From: Gnetum montanum
Lineage: Eukaryota; Streptophyta; Gnetopsida; Gnetales; Gnetaceae
Assembly: GCA_015680685.1 (NCBI GenBank)
Contig: MNCI01002197.1
Location: forward strand, 244,634 to 308,633
Direction: 5' to 3'
DNA: 64,000 nt
Shown here: positions 10,582-20,885 of the stretch, in pieces
Layout of the letters: each line of letters opens with the position of its first letter
How positions within the stretch are numbered: the stretch's first letter is position 1
Made by a program: the position numbers and the translations under genes
Notes under the pieces: generated by a model
What the model saw: the letters and a program-made list of their open reading frames with translations, nothing else
Databases searched by the model: none
Told to the model about the DNA's origin: nothing

Positions 10582-10790
10582 CCCTATGCTATCTCTGGGG
10601 GGTTGCCCCCCTCATCCCTAGGTGCACCCCCCTTGTTGTTTTTGCTATGTTGGGTGTAGCCATTGCGTAATTTGGGGATCATCCCCGCTCGGAGGGGCCA
10701 TTCCTGATGGCCCACCGCTCGTAATCTCTTGTAACATTTTTTGAGTTTTTCATTAATATAATCCTGACTACTTTCTCAAAAAAAAAAAAA

Positions 10791-10806
10791 AAAGATAAAG
10801 TACCAA
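10791..10806. repeat. LINE target site duplication, right copy
   Basis: AAAGATAAAGTACCAA, identical to 10025-10040, directly after the poly-A tail. Confidence 0.92.
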
Positions 10807-11136
10807 AATAATGAAAAATGATAAAAATAATGTATGTTATAGATAAATAAAAGATGCAAGACACTTTACTAAGCATACTATGTCAAGTTTGAATTGCAAA
10901 ATTGACACAAGGGGTAAAAACAAAATCTTACCCTAGGGATTTTACACTTAAACAACTATTTTTAAAGGGTGATCATAAGCACCTACAATTTTATTGGATA
11001 AAATCCATTTGGAACGAATTGTTTTGAACTTTAGAACTATTATTCGCATCTAGAACTCTTATTCAATGTGGTTTATATTCCATCATCATAAATATCTAAT
11101 GAATGAGGTCTTAGCAAGGTTAAAACCCTTAGTACA
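10807..11136. other. AT-rich flank, no gene seen
   Basis: Host-side sequence between two LINE insertions. I see no coding or RNA signal before the SINE-like piece that starts at about 11137. Confidence 0.5.
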
Positions 11137-11220
11137 GCTTAGTGGTTAAAGCCTTAGTATAGAAACCTTAGGTTATAGGATCCGTTCCAGTGGGCAACAC
11201 TAAGTTATAAATTTAAAAAA
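11137..11220 (+). repeat. SINE-like tRNA-derived sequence
   Basis: CAGCTTAGTGG fits a tRNA A box, and GGATCCGTTCC about 30 bases later loosely fits a B box (GGTTCGANTCC). The block that follows (GAAACC, TAGGTTA, AGG, then a GGCAAC-ACT, AGTTATA run) is also found at 18340-18410, so this is a dispersed repeat and not a lone tRNA relic. It ends in an A-rich stretch. Family name not known to me. Confidence 0.45.
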
Positions 11221-11227
11221 AGAAAAT

Positions 11228-11242
11228 AGATCTAAGAAGCTC
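11228..11242. repeat. LINE target site duplication, left copy
   Basis: AGATCTAAGAAGCTC here matches AGATCCAAGAAGCTC at 17202-17216 with one difference. The two copies bracket the long LINE. Confidence 0.85.
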
Positions 11243-11385
11243 AATCTCAACAATCTCCCACTTGAGGATGGTGAGCATGGGAGTCAGAGTTGGGGTTGGA
11301 GNATGGAGGTATTGAGGCATGCTCCCGCGAGAACGGCGTGATGAGGCTGAGGGTTAGTTGACCTCCTGGCGAGGGGGTTCGGACC

Positions 11386-11968
11386 ATGGAGCGTAGCCTA
11401 ATCAGATGTTTTGTTTCAACTAGGGCTTGGCGTAGGTTGGACCTTATCCGCAAGTGGATGGTGGAGGTTTGGGGGATGGAGGTGCATAGTCTATTGGACG
11501 AACTGTTATTGTTCATCTTTAAGAGTATGGAGGACAGGGATGCGGTCCTTTGGGGTGGGCCATGGTTCTACGGTGCCAGGGGGCTGGCGCTTACACATTG
11601 GCAACCAAGGGCTCACTAGGAGCCAAAACTGTTCTCTCAAGCGCCACTCTGGATGCACATTTCTAGGATTCCTTGGGAAATGTGGATTTTGGAGTTTCTG
11701 TGGAAGATAGCTAGTTTATTTGGGAAGTTCATCTCCTTTGATAAATTACATTGTCGATGGAGTGCATGGGCTTCGCTCAATTCTATGTTTGGCGGGCCTT
11801 GTCATCCAAGGACCTGGTCAAGGAGGTGGTGTTTGAATTGTCGGGGGCGACAAATGGCTTTGGGCAGAATTTGAAAACTTGGAGGAGCAGTTGACAGAGA
11901 TAATCACGGTGACCTAGAAGGGTTGCTCCCTGTGTGGGAAAAATGACCATCACAAGGTTGAGTGTCAT
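11386..11968 (+). pseudogene. LINE ORF1: DUF4283 domain and CCHC zinc knuckle
   Basis: The open stretch from 11386 encodes DUF4283, the usual ORF1 domain of plant LINEs. Visible pattern: a basic helix (RAWRRLDLIRKWMVEVW), LLDELLLFIFKSMEDRDAVL, WGGPWFYGARGLALTHWQP. After a stop and frame changes, a zinc knuckle CSLCGKNDHHKVEC (C-x2-C-x4-H-x4-C) lies at 11924-11965. ORF1 proteins of this type bind the LINE RNA. The ambiguous base at 11302 lies upstream. The true start is uncertain because the ATG at 11386 follows an in-frame TGA closely. Confidence 0.8.
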
Positions 11969-12378
11969 TTTTAGGGGCCAAGACGGCGGTAGGCCAAGGC
12001 TCTTGCATGTCGCCTGGAGCTGGGTCCTCAAGGCGGAGAATGGACTTTGGTGGGGTGGCAAGGGTAGGTGCTGGCTCTGCCTACTGGCTCTTGTGTGCCC
12101 CAAGTGGCACCATCTTCTGTCATGCCCACTAAACCAAGGGTTGAGCTCCCCCCACTAGGGGAATGGGTTAACGTGGTTTAGGGGAGCTCTAAGCCATGGA
12201 TGCCGATTTTGACTCCTCTGCCTATGGAAGATTCTGGTAGTTTTCTGGCATCATCGAAGGGGGGTAGGTTGGGCCACCCATTTGGTTTGCTATTGCAGGA
12301 CAAACAGACGAGGAGTATCGACTTGGGAATACAATAGACCTTGAAAGAGGTCTACCAGTGACGATCCACCAGTAAAGC

Positions 12379-13090
12379 ATGAAGATCCTTTCATGGAACT
12401 ATAGGGGATAGAGTACACCCTATAAAAGAAATACCCTGTAGGAGATTGTGTGAAGTGAGGAATGTGACATTGTTTGCCTGCAGGAAACTAAGATGCAGGC
12501 TTCAAAAACATTCCACCTGCAATGGGTGGGTTGGAATCTCCACCTAAGGCCATGTCAAGGGCATGCAGGGGGTTTGGCCATCTTGGCTCGCCCTAAGGTT
12601 TTGATGATTGATTCGTCACAATGGAGGATTATCGTCTACGTACCGTCCCAAAGCCTTTGGTTGATGAATTTTTATGGGGCCCAAACTTGGGAGCTTCGGT
12701 TGCACGAGCTAGAGAGGGTGGCAATGTTGATCCCAAATCAGTAGGCCTAGCTTATTGTGGGTGATTTCAATCAACAACTTTACCCCTGGAAAAAGTTAGG
12801 AATGGACTATACTAGTCCTCTAGGAACTCAGGAATTTCAGAACTTTTTGGTGTCGCACTCGCTAGTTGACTTGGAGATTGTGAATTGTCAATTTACATGG
12901 AGTAACAGGCATAGGGGGACCGAATGGGTTCTCTCTAGGATCAATCGGGTTTGGGTCAGTTTGGAGCTTCTATTACAGTTGGAGGTGCGAGTTTCTGGTA
13001 AAGAGCTGCAGGCTTTTTGTCACCAGTCGATCCTTTGCTGCCTAGTGACTTCTTGGAAACGGTTGCCTTGATCCTTTAGGTTTGAAGTTT
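12379..13090 (+). pseudogene. LINE ORF2 N-terminus: AP-type endonuclease
   Basis: Starts at ATG 12379 (MKILSWNYRG, the NWRG-like opening block). It continues with CLQETK (catalytic Glu) near 12470-12490, GHAGGLAILA, NFYGAQ, IVGDFN (catalytic Asp/Asn) near 12757-12772 and TWSNRHRGTEWVLSRINR at about 12895-12945. This is the nuclease that nicks target DNA so that the LINE RNA can prime on it. The frame is cut by stops at about 12408, 12430, 12450 and 12742, most of them TAG. Confidence 0.85.
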
Positions 13091-13379
13091 CATGGCTGCT
13101 CAAGCCATGGCTGCGCCCTTTGGTGGAAGAAATCTAAGCAAATTATTGGGGGGATAGGGGGGATCCCAGGAACTTTTTGCGGGATGGCCTCCTCCACCTA
13201 AAGTGGGCTATCCAATCACAAGCTATGCAGGATAAATTTTTGTTTCGTTTTGGCTATAGGGACCTTTAGTCCCGGCTGAGCTCGATTAGGCTCGGTAAGA
13301 ATTGGGAGAGGACTTGCAAGACGAAGAAGCAGGGGTCTTGAAGCAACTACAAGGATTGGACCTAGAAGGGGAAACTTAC

Positions 13380-14543
13380 TGGCGGCAGAGGTTGTGAGTC
13401 AGATGGCTTAGGGAAGGCAATCGGAGGATGAGATTTTTCTTTGCAGCTGCTAAATCTAGAGGATCGAACCAACACCCCCTTAGTATGATGGTTGACGGAT
13501 CCCTAGTGGATGATCTTGAAAAGGTGGCTCAGTTGCTGGCTGACTATTGGGGCACAATTTGGGCAAAGCAAACTATGTCATCGATCTCTATGCAGGTCCC
13601 ACAGGTCTTGGATTTAGAGGACAATGCTCGGTTGCTAGGTCCATTCACCTTGTAGAAGTTAAAGATGGCCATTGGATCCATGCTAGGCGGTAAAGCGTCG
13701 GGGCTAGATGGTTGGAATGTTAAATTCTTTAAGGAGTTTATTGATATTGTGGGGCCTAATGTTCTCAATGCTTTCAACTTGATGTTGGCTAAACGCTAGG
13801 TACATTGAGACATTAATTGCTCTAGAATTGTTTGCATCCCCAAGCGGGCCGACCTGTCCTCCCTTACTCATTATAGACCCATTGGGTCTATAATGTTTTG
13901 ATCAGAATCTTCTCTAAGATGATCATTGGTCGGTTGGTCCCCATCATGCCAAATGTTGTTGGTGATAACCAAATGGGGTTTGTTCATGGGCGTTTCTTGC
14001 AGGACCAAGTGATACTTATGCAAGAAATTCTGCAGTCCCTGTGAATCTTGAAATTCCCTGGATTGTGTCTAAAACTGGACATTATGAAGACTTATACTAT
14101 TGTCAATTGGGAGGTGCTCACTAACATTATGCTATAGAAAGGCTTTGATCCTACCTTCGTGCACCTGTGCATCCAAATGCAGGAATCGACTACTTTCTCC
14201 TTTGATGTGGGTGGTAAGTTGTGGGGTTTTTCCTCCCCCAGTCGGGGTTTAAGGCAAGGGTACTCCCTTTTGCCGTTGCTTTTTATCATTGCCATGGACT
14301 CGTTAAAATACTATTGCAAGGTTGCGGGGGTGTGGGGGCTGGAAGTCGTAGGGTTGGAGTGCCTGGTTGAGCACTATGCTAATGACACGATGCTTCATAG
14401 CTAGGTTGGGGTGTCCCAGGCGTAGAAAATCAACTAGGCTCTTACGTCTATGGCAGGGGGGGTTGGCCTGGTGATTAATCAGGAGAAGTCCTTGGCCCAC
14501 TTTCTTAATGTAGACTCAATGATAAGGAGTCTTCCTAGGATTC
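13380..14543 (+). pseudogene. LINE ORF2 reverse transcriptase
   Basis: Motifs in order: GKASGLDGWNVKFFK (about 13685-13730), VCIPKR and HYRPIGSIM (about 13835-13895), a QMGFVHGRFLQDQV block (about 13970-14010), LKLDIMKTY (about 14070-14095), GLRQGYSLLPLLFIIAMD (about 14246-14300) and the catalytic box HYANDTML (about 14370-14395). The second catalytic aspartate of YADD is Asn, so the enzyme would be dead even without its stops. The sequence then runs into the N gap. Confidence 0.87.
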
Positions 14544-14726
14544 NNNNNNNNNNNNNNNNNNNNNNNNNNNNNNNNNNNNNNNNNNNNNNNNNNNNNNNNN
14601 NNNNNNNNNNNNNNNNNNNNNNNNNNNNNNNNNNNNNNNNNNNNNNNNNNNNNNNNNNNNNNNNNNNNNNNNNNNNNNNNNNNNNNNNNNNNNNNNNNNN
14701 NNNNNNNNNNNNNNNNNNNNNNNNNN
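14544..14726. other. Assembly gap (183 N)
   Basis: Run of N inside LINE ORF2, between the RT thumb and the connecting region. Its true length may differ from the number of N. Confidence 0.99.
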
Positions 14727-15567
14727 CATAATCCAGAATATCAACCATTTGATCTGAAACTTTGTATGGTCAGGGGGTAGAGGGAGGAGTAAATTGCCTT
14801 TGGTTGGATGGGACAGGATTGCCTGCCCTTGGGAGGTGGAAGGCCTAGGCATTTTCAAATTTGAAGACGAGTTACTGATGGGACAACGACTACTGTTACG
14901 GCTGATCCAATAGGGAGATGGGACTAAGTAGTGGATTCACATCATGGGACGTAAATATGACAGGTGGTAGAGGGGGTTGCATGATTCTAGGCCTTGGAAG
15001 ACACTTTGCATGCATGCACAATGCATGATGACACGGGGATGGATGGGGGAGATGTCGTGCCAGCTCATCAAATCGATCTATCCATCAATCCTTGGCTAGA
15101 AGCAAGTTTGGCAAGGGAGATTGCCAGAGAAAATCAAAGTGTTCCTTTGGCTCATTGAAAGTAACGACTTGCTCATACAGGCATTATTACAAAGACGCAG
15201 CCTCAACATCGACGTTAATTGCCCCTTGTGTAATAGTGCGCCCGAGACTGTACTTCACTTTATGTTTCAATGCCCCTACATGCAGGACATGTGGTGGGTG
15301 GCGGGGTGGCATGCCTTGGTGTTGCTGACGGGGGACTCAAAAGCCACGTTGCTTTTATGGGAGGCATGGAAGATACAAAACAATAAAATTTTTTGGACAG
15401 TAACGTGTCCTCAACCTTGTGTAGATAGGCTTGGAGGGAGATTGTTGTGGTCGTGGGGATCACGCCAACGTATGAGCTGGCCTGCATGGTGTTCCGCATT
15501 TACATGGAACTTGGTGTCTAGTGGAGTGGTGTGGTTGGATAGAGGTATTACCATGTTTAGAGGGTGA
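14727..15567 (+). pseudogene. LINE ORF2 C-terminus with zf-RVT domain
   Basis: 14740-15110 is the connecting region (GRGRSKLPLVGWDRIACP at about 14775-14825, then GIFKFEDELLMGQ). 15121-15340 is the zf-RVT domain: PEKIKVFLWLI, LLQRRSLNIDVNCPLC and LHFMFQCPYMQDMWW, with the Cys-Cys-His-Cys set. The open frame continues to 15567 without another domain I recognise. It matches the fragment at 842-1180 in order and motif. Confidence 0.8.
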
Positions 15568-15812
15568 CCTGACTATACTTGATGATGCTTTCTTTTCCAA
15601 CTAGCGGGCCCAACAAGATAGAATTTAGGGGCTTTGAGATTATGCTGATAGAGATGGCGTTGGCTGTTTATTTGGGGACCCTGATGGTTGGAGAAATTAT
15701 TTTACCCTTGGCTAGAGGGCTCCAGGATGCTAAACTATTTTTCCATGGAGTGGTGTCATGTACAAAGAGCGGATAGGTGCCCAAGTTGGGCCTATCATTG
15801 ATCTAGAGATTG

Positions 15813-16777
15813 GCGGCTGAGTTGGCCGATAGATTTTTTCTCCAATCTGGCAATGTCTCCAAGTTGCAAGGCATGCACTTTGCCTTCTTGAAATGCATGT
15901 ACCTTGAGCGCAGGGTCAACTTGCCCCAATTCTTCCTTGAAATCTTGCAACAATGGAAGAGGGGATGACATTTTGGGCTCATCTTGGCCCTTTGGCAGGG
16001 TGCAGCTGCTATGTGGCTGACAAAAGATTTTCTTGGACCTTCTCGGCCAAGGAAACCACAAAAGTTGGTGGTGATTCTATGAAGCAGGTTGCATGATGGG
16101 GGTCACCTGCTTTGGCATTGATGGCTATGTTGGAGGTGGATCTGGCTGAAGTGGGTTCGAGTGGGGCCTTGGCACTTGCCGCGGAGCTTGCTAAAGTCGT
16201 TGAGGAGGTGGCGGCCAAGGCTAGATTCAAAGAACAACACGCTTGGGAGGCTTGTTGGGAGGAGGCATTCCAACAGTTGTAGGCCGACATGGAGTCTTGG
16301 TTCCGCGAATGTGAATAGGAGCTGATCAGGCAATAGGCTTTGCAAGCAAAGAGCTCTTGGGCAAGGATGGTTGATGAGATGCATGACCAAATCCAAGCGG
16401 AACTTAAGGAGGAGATTGATCGAAGGGAAAAGGAGCAAATGGAACACATTCAATGGGGTAGGGAGCAGGCGAAGGAGGTGCAGTGTCAATGCCAACTTGA
16501 TTGGGCACACGACTAGAGCTCGTGGCAATGGTTGGAGGAAGGGCGGTGCCCATACGTTACTTTGGAAATAAATTGTGAGACCACATGGGCGACGCTTCGA
16601 CGACACATTCGCTGGACTTCTGGGTGTTTCCATCCAGATAGGTGTGGGTTGACTGAGGAGCGGGTTTGGAGAGAGGCGGCTCTTCAAGATTTCCAACAGG
16701 CCATAGGTTTTGTGGATTCTGAATTGCACAGGAACATGCTTGATATTTTGCATGCCTTGGAAAGGCTGAACTATTAA
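15813..16777 (+). pseudogene. LINE third coding region: helical segment plus J-domain-like module
   Basis: 15813-15960 reads as coding (AAELADRFFLQSG, LKCMYLERRVNLPQFFLEIL) but matches no family I know. After a frame change the frame that ends at TAA 16775 can be followed from about 15990. It has Ala/Glu/Lys/Arg-rich helical sequence (LAAELAKVVEEVAAKARFKE, then QIQAELKEEIDRREKEQ), then from about 16535 GRCPYVTLEI, TTWATLRRHIRW, FHPD (HPD at 16631-16639) and ALQDFQQAIGFVD, ending DILHALERLNY. Stops at about 16097, 16280, 16317, 16334 and 16514 break it. Helix I, the HPD loop and helix III fall at J-domain spacing. Two independent LINE copies share it. Confidence 0.68.
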
Positions 16778-17185
16778 TGTTATACCCTACCTATGCATAT
16801 GTAATGGCTCTTGTGGAGCCCATGTCTCGTTCTGTTGGATTGCTGGGCTGGTTTACTACTTGGTTTGTTTTCTCTGTTTTGTTAAGTCCAATCTAGGATT
16901 GCATTTCAGTGCAATTCTTTTTTTCCTTTTTTTGGGACATGTCTGTCCATGTGGGGGAGGGGAGGGGGTGATGCTTAGACCCCTAAGTTTGTTTTTGTAG
17001 AGGGCTTCTTTGTCGGTGCTTTGTGATGCAGGTTTGGAATGGTTGCACTGTGTTTGCGGGGTTCCTTGTGATGTTGCGGTCAGGGAGTTTTCTTCCCCGG
17101 GTGCAGGATCCATCCTGCCTGTTTTCTGTTGTAAATCATTTGTATAGCTTTCGTTTCAGTAATATCATTTCCCGAACATTATCTC
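16778..17185 (+). other. 3' untranslated region of the long LINE
   Basis: Non-coding 3' end between the stop and the poly-A tail, GT-rich in its middle part. Its last bases (AATATCATTT to ATCTC before the A-run) resemble the end of the truncated copy (AATATAATCC to TTCTC). Such a shared 3' end is what the LINE RT would recognise. Confidence 0.6.
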
Positions 17186-17201
17186 AAAAAAAAAAAAAAA
17201 A

Positions 17202-17216
17202 AGATCCAAGAAGCTC
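17202..17216. repeat. LINE target site duplication, right copy
   Basis: AGATCCAAGAAGCTC after the poly-A tail, one base different from 11228-11242. Confidence 0.85.
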
Positions 17217-18329
17217 TCAGTGGATGCAAGCAAAAATTAAGTTTCAGTTTCGTAGTATTTGGAAACATGCTAGAGCTTGATAGTAGTAGAATGTCTTTCA
17301 ACTTCCTGTGTCATCAACAACAGAAGGGTTAGATCTTAGGTCCTGTGCATTGGGATCTTCCAGTGCTACAACTGAAAAGGATGCAGGGGAAATCCTCTTA
17401 CTAAGAAGGGTAGAGCTTATGCCCGTAAATTGAGGTCACCTTTGGGCTTTTATCACAAAAGCTTTATGTGGAGAAGTAATATGCATGCCTGAATCGTTGC
17501 TAAATGAAAGAATTTTGGACAAACTTTTACCATTCCTTCCTGTACACCAAACTTCTCAAGCCTAGCATGCTCTTAACACTCTCTTCTCTCCGTTTGGCTT
17601 GATGATGCACCTCATCTAGTGGTTTGGTAATCCTTGCTGCTACCACTTCTCGCTGAGCACCTGTCACAAGTCTGATGATCCTTCAGCTTTTGAGAATTTT
17701 TCATAATTGCATCCTCTTAATGGTAGATCCAATATTTCTAGTTTGAGGCACACGTATCTAAATCTTCATCATCTGTATCCATTTTGCAATGGCAATATAA
17801 GTACAATGGGTTGTTCCTTCATAACACTTCAAGAATTTCTAATGCATTATTCATTTGGAGAGGGTTAAACAAATTTAACCTCGGTTAACAGAGCATTGTG
17901 CGCTTGAATCGACTGGTAGAACTGGGAAGGGGAAAATCATACTATAAAGATAGCCTGTTTCACAACACATCAACATGAGCTCTATATCTCTTAAGAAATA
18001 AAGGTGAGCAGTGATTGCATTGTTGTTCTATATCATTTTGAATGGGTGCCTTAAGGCAGGATTTGAATAAGGGATTTTAGAGGAATGAATTTCATGAACA
18101 TCTGTCCTTGCTGCAATTAGGAGAGTGAAAGAAGAAATTATATTTTTCTGCATTTTCAAATCAGAGTAGATTTGGGAGCGAGTCAAATTGGTTTTGGCTT
18201 TGTTTTGTTGTTTTTTGTTTTGGTTTTTCATTCTTTGGAAAAAACTTGGTTTTGCTTGAAACTGTAGTGGATTTAGCCAGCTAATGGGACTAAGATGGTA
18301 GTGATAAACTTGAAAAGGTTGGCTACAAT

Positions 18330-18420
18330 TTTTGGGGAGAGTCTTAACATGGAAACCGTAGGTTACAGGTTCAATTGTAATAGGCACTGTTGAGTTATAG
18401 ATAAATTCTATGAAAGGAAT
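18330..18420 (+). repeat. SINE-like repeat, second copy
   Basis: CTTAACATGGAAACC, TAGGTTACAGGTTCAATTG and AGTTATAGATAAATT parallel the block at about 11155-11215. GGTTCAATTGT is a recognisable tRNA B box (GGTTCGANTCC). The A box is decayed. Part of the same dispersed family as 11137-11220. Confidence 0.42.
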
Positions 18421-19264
18421 TCTGAAACTGATAGGGTCTGACAGATTCAAGGTGGTCTTAGTGGACATGCTTAAGTGCATTCAGTTTTAGTTTCATTATT
18501 GCAGAGTATTTTGGACAAAGTATGGAGGGAGCTTAATGGTAGGATTTTTTAGTTGAAAATTGAAACTGCATTATCAGTGTGGCTTGTAATTCTACAATAA
18601 TGGAATGATTCAGTGAAGATCAGAAAAGATTTCAGGTAGATGAATAATGTTGCTTAGTGCATATTCTGCTAGGACTTTTATTTAAATTTTGTGATGTACT
18701 GTTAAATGTTAACATAGTTGATCACCATAAACATTTGCTTGTGTCAGTAATCTTTTACTGTCATTGTAATAATTAATATCTTGAACTGAAAATTTACATT
18801 TGGTTATTGCTATCTGGGTATTTAATCATGTAACTTATCTCTGTTTACTATTTTTCTGAGTGTTTTTGCTGGAGCATGTGCGGAGTAGAATGGATTGAAA
18901 ACTGATACGTAGAGCATGCCTGAAAATGCAACCCATGTTTCTCTAGAAATTGTTGTACAAAATGAGGGTATGGAATGCACTGGAAGGACTTCAATTATAT
19001 AACTACAATGTAACCACACATAACTGACTGTAAAACACACGTCCAAAACAGCATTACATCACCCAACAATCATGGTTTTTAGCCAACAAGGATTACACGT
19101 CCAAAAATTTATTTATTAGAAGTTTTTATTTTTCATTTTTCAAAACAAGGATTTCATGGAAAACGTTTTTATTCCTCGAGACATTATCTATTGGACAGAA
19201 TAAGCTTTACTAATGTAGTCTCTGTGTTGGTATACACCATTAAGGCTGAAAACAAACTCTACAT

Positions 19265-19412
19265 TGTTGGGTTGATGGTTGGGATTTATCATCATCTTGG
19301 TGCCTTTATATCATCTATGATGGGTAGATCATTGGGTTGATGGTTGAGACTCTCATCATCATCAACTTGGTAGCTTTATGGTCGGGACTTTCGTCATCAT
19401 CAACATCTTGGT
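19265..19412 (+). repeat. Three imperfect direct repeats of about 60 bp
   Basis: The phrase TTGGGTTGATGGTTGGGA, a TCATCATC stretch and CTTGGTGCCTTTA recur at about 19267, 19331 and 19378 with changes. No coding meaning seen. It borders the SINE-like piece at 19480, so it may be part of that repeat's history. Confidence 0.6.
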
Positions 19413-19479
19413 GTTCACTGACTGTCTACCGGAGGCCAGAGTTACCGAGCATATATTTTTACAGTGTCCCTTGTCTCAG

Positions 19480-19562
19480 CATACTCCTTGTCATTGAACC
19501 TGGGACTTATAAAGCACAAACCATATACTCTAACCAAGTAAGCAATGCCTTAGCAACAATGG
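19480..19562 (-). repeat. tRNA-derived SINE-like sequence
   Basis: Minus strand reads GGCATTGCTTACTTGGTTAG then GTATATGG (A-box region), and about 25 bases on CCCAGGTTCAATGAC (B box GGTTCAAT). The A-to-B spacing suits a tRNA promoter. The anticodon stem is not a good cloverleaf, so I do not call a tRNA gene. Confidence 0.4.
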
Positions 19563-20564
19563 TTAGGACTTTTCACTATGATAAATCTATCACAGAGCTT
19601 GTGACGAGAGCAAAGTCATTTGTTATCCAAAAAGCAGAGTAACCATTTTTATAACTCAAAAAAATAGCAACGCACTATTTCAAACTTCAAAGTGAATGAA
19701 GAGAATCGTTACTATTCAGTTTTTTTACCTTGATAAATTTTGTCTTTCTCCATTTACATTGATTGTACCTTTTAAGCTGTTTGATGATTCTGCTTCATTT
19801 TTTGTTCCAGCTACTCGGGACTATTGAACATTGCATTCAAGTAGCAGACAAAATAACAGTTTTTTCTTCTAAAGTGGGTGTTAACTCATGATCTTTGCAT
19901 TCTTCTTACTTTGAATCTTGTATGAGGCAAGTGATACAAAGGACAAATTATAGGATCTTCAATGGTTAGATTTATTTTGGCAGCTGTGATGTTGAGATAA
20001 ATTTGACACACAACAATAATTGGGCTTTCATGCATATAGCCGTGTAACTTGGCAGTTGTTTCATGTGGGTGTTTTTATTATCAAAACAGTTATAAGCTTT
20101 TTCCCACTATTCTATTTTAATTTAATCCGTCAAATCACTTTTATTGTTAGATATTTTAATTTAAATATGGTAAGGCATCTAACTTTCTGTTAATGTGTTA
20201 TTTGTAAATATGGTCAGAAGTTGCGATTGTAATAAATTATTGCCGAGTATTAATTAAGATATACGCTTACGCTTGGCTTGTGAATCGTGACTATGAAAAC
20301 CAAGTTGAAAATGAACTATGGATCTTTATAGCCTGCGATACGTTGCAGATTTGGTTTTTAATATCGTCATTCTATGTAATAGTAGATCTATCTTTTAGGA
20401 TGTTGCCGAAAAGATAATTTGTGTTAAAGTTTGTAAGGTACATGGAATTCATAATGTTGGGTGCGTTTAGAGTGCATTTGATGCCTTAATTTTCTTGGGG
20501 TTTAACTTTCCATTAGGGGTAAAATTGTGTACATAGTTAATATGAAAAATACAAAACGTTGAAA

Positions 20565-20885
20565 TAATCACAACTATATCACTTAATTCTTAACCTTGAG
20601 TTATAGTTTTCAATTTTTTTCTTGTTTTGGCCGAGAGGCAAAACTATATCAATTATTTCTTAACCTTAAATAATAGGTTTCAATATTTTCTTGTTTTTGC
20701 CAAGAGGCTAATTACTAGTTGGTTGGACTTTGTAACGGAAACTAAATAATTAGTCATAAATATAGTCATGAGATGAATTTTCTGCAAGAATTATTATTTT
20801 GGCTTAGAGGTCAATTACTGGTTGGTTGAACTTTGGCAATGAAAAAAAATAATTATAGTCATAAACCCAAGGGATTTTCATTTTC
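20565..20885. repeat. Two adjacent local duplications
   Basis: A unit of about 75 bp (ACTATATCA, TTCTTAACCTT, TTTCAAT, TTCTTGTTTT, GAGAGGC/AAGAGGC) occurs at about 20570 and 20643. A unit of about 110 bp (AGAGG, AATTACT, GTTGGTTG, ACTTTG, AATTA-AGTCATAAA) occurs at about 20703 and 20803. Both are diverged and AT-rich. Confidence 0.6.

Larger units (their letters stand above)
10041..10790 (+). mobile_element. 5'-truncated LINE carrying only the 3' ORF
   Basis: A 750-bp insertion flanked by perfect 16-bp duplications and ending in a 16-A tail (10778-10793). It is the 3' end of a LINE related to the copy at 11243-17201: both encode the same kind of charged-helix plus J-domain-like protein and both end in an AATAT-rich block followed by a short CTC and poly-A. 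GC content is high against the AT-rich flanks. The 5' truncation is the usual result of incomplete reverse transcription. Confidence 0.88.
11243..17201 (+). mobile_element. Long L1-type LINE with three coding regions
   Basis: About 6 kb between matching 15-bp target duplications, with a 17-A tail at 17186-17202. Order: ORF1 (DUF4283 and a CCHC knuckle), ORF2 (AP endonuclease, RT, zf-RVT), then a third coding region with a J-domain-like end. The 5' end begins only ~140 bp before DUF4283, so it may be slightly truncated. Many in-frame stops, mostly TAG, and an N gap at 14544-14726 interrupt it. Because the duplications lie outside the third coding region, that region was part of the mobilised RNA. 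Confidence 0.9.

Noticed and set aside
16009-16753. Two long minus-strand open frames (146 and 216 codons) opposite the LINE third ORF
   Set aside because: They are antisense shadows of a Glu/Ala/Arg-rich coding region, which rarely yields stops on the opposite strand. Leu/Ser/Pro-rich composition without motifs.
19480-19562. tRNA gene on the minus strand
   Set aside because: A and B boxes are recognisable, but the acceptor, D and anticodon stems do not pair acceptably. Kept only as SINE-like.
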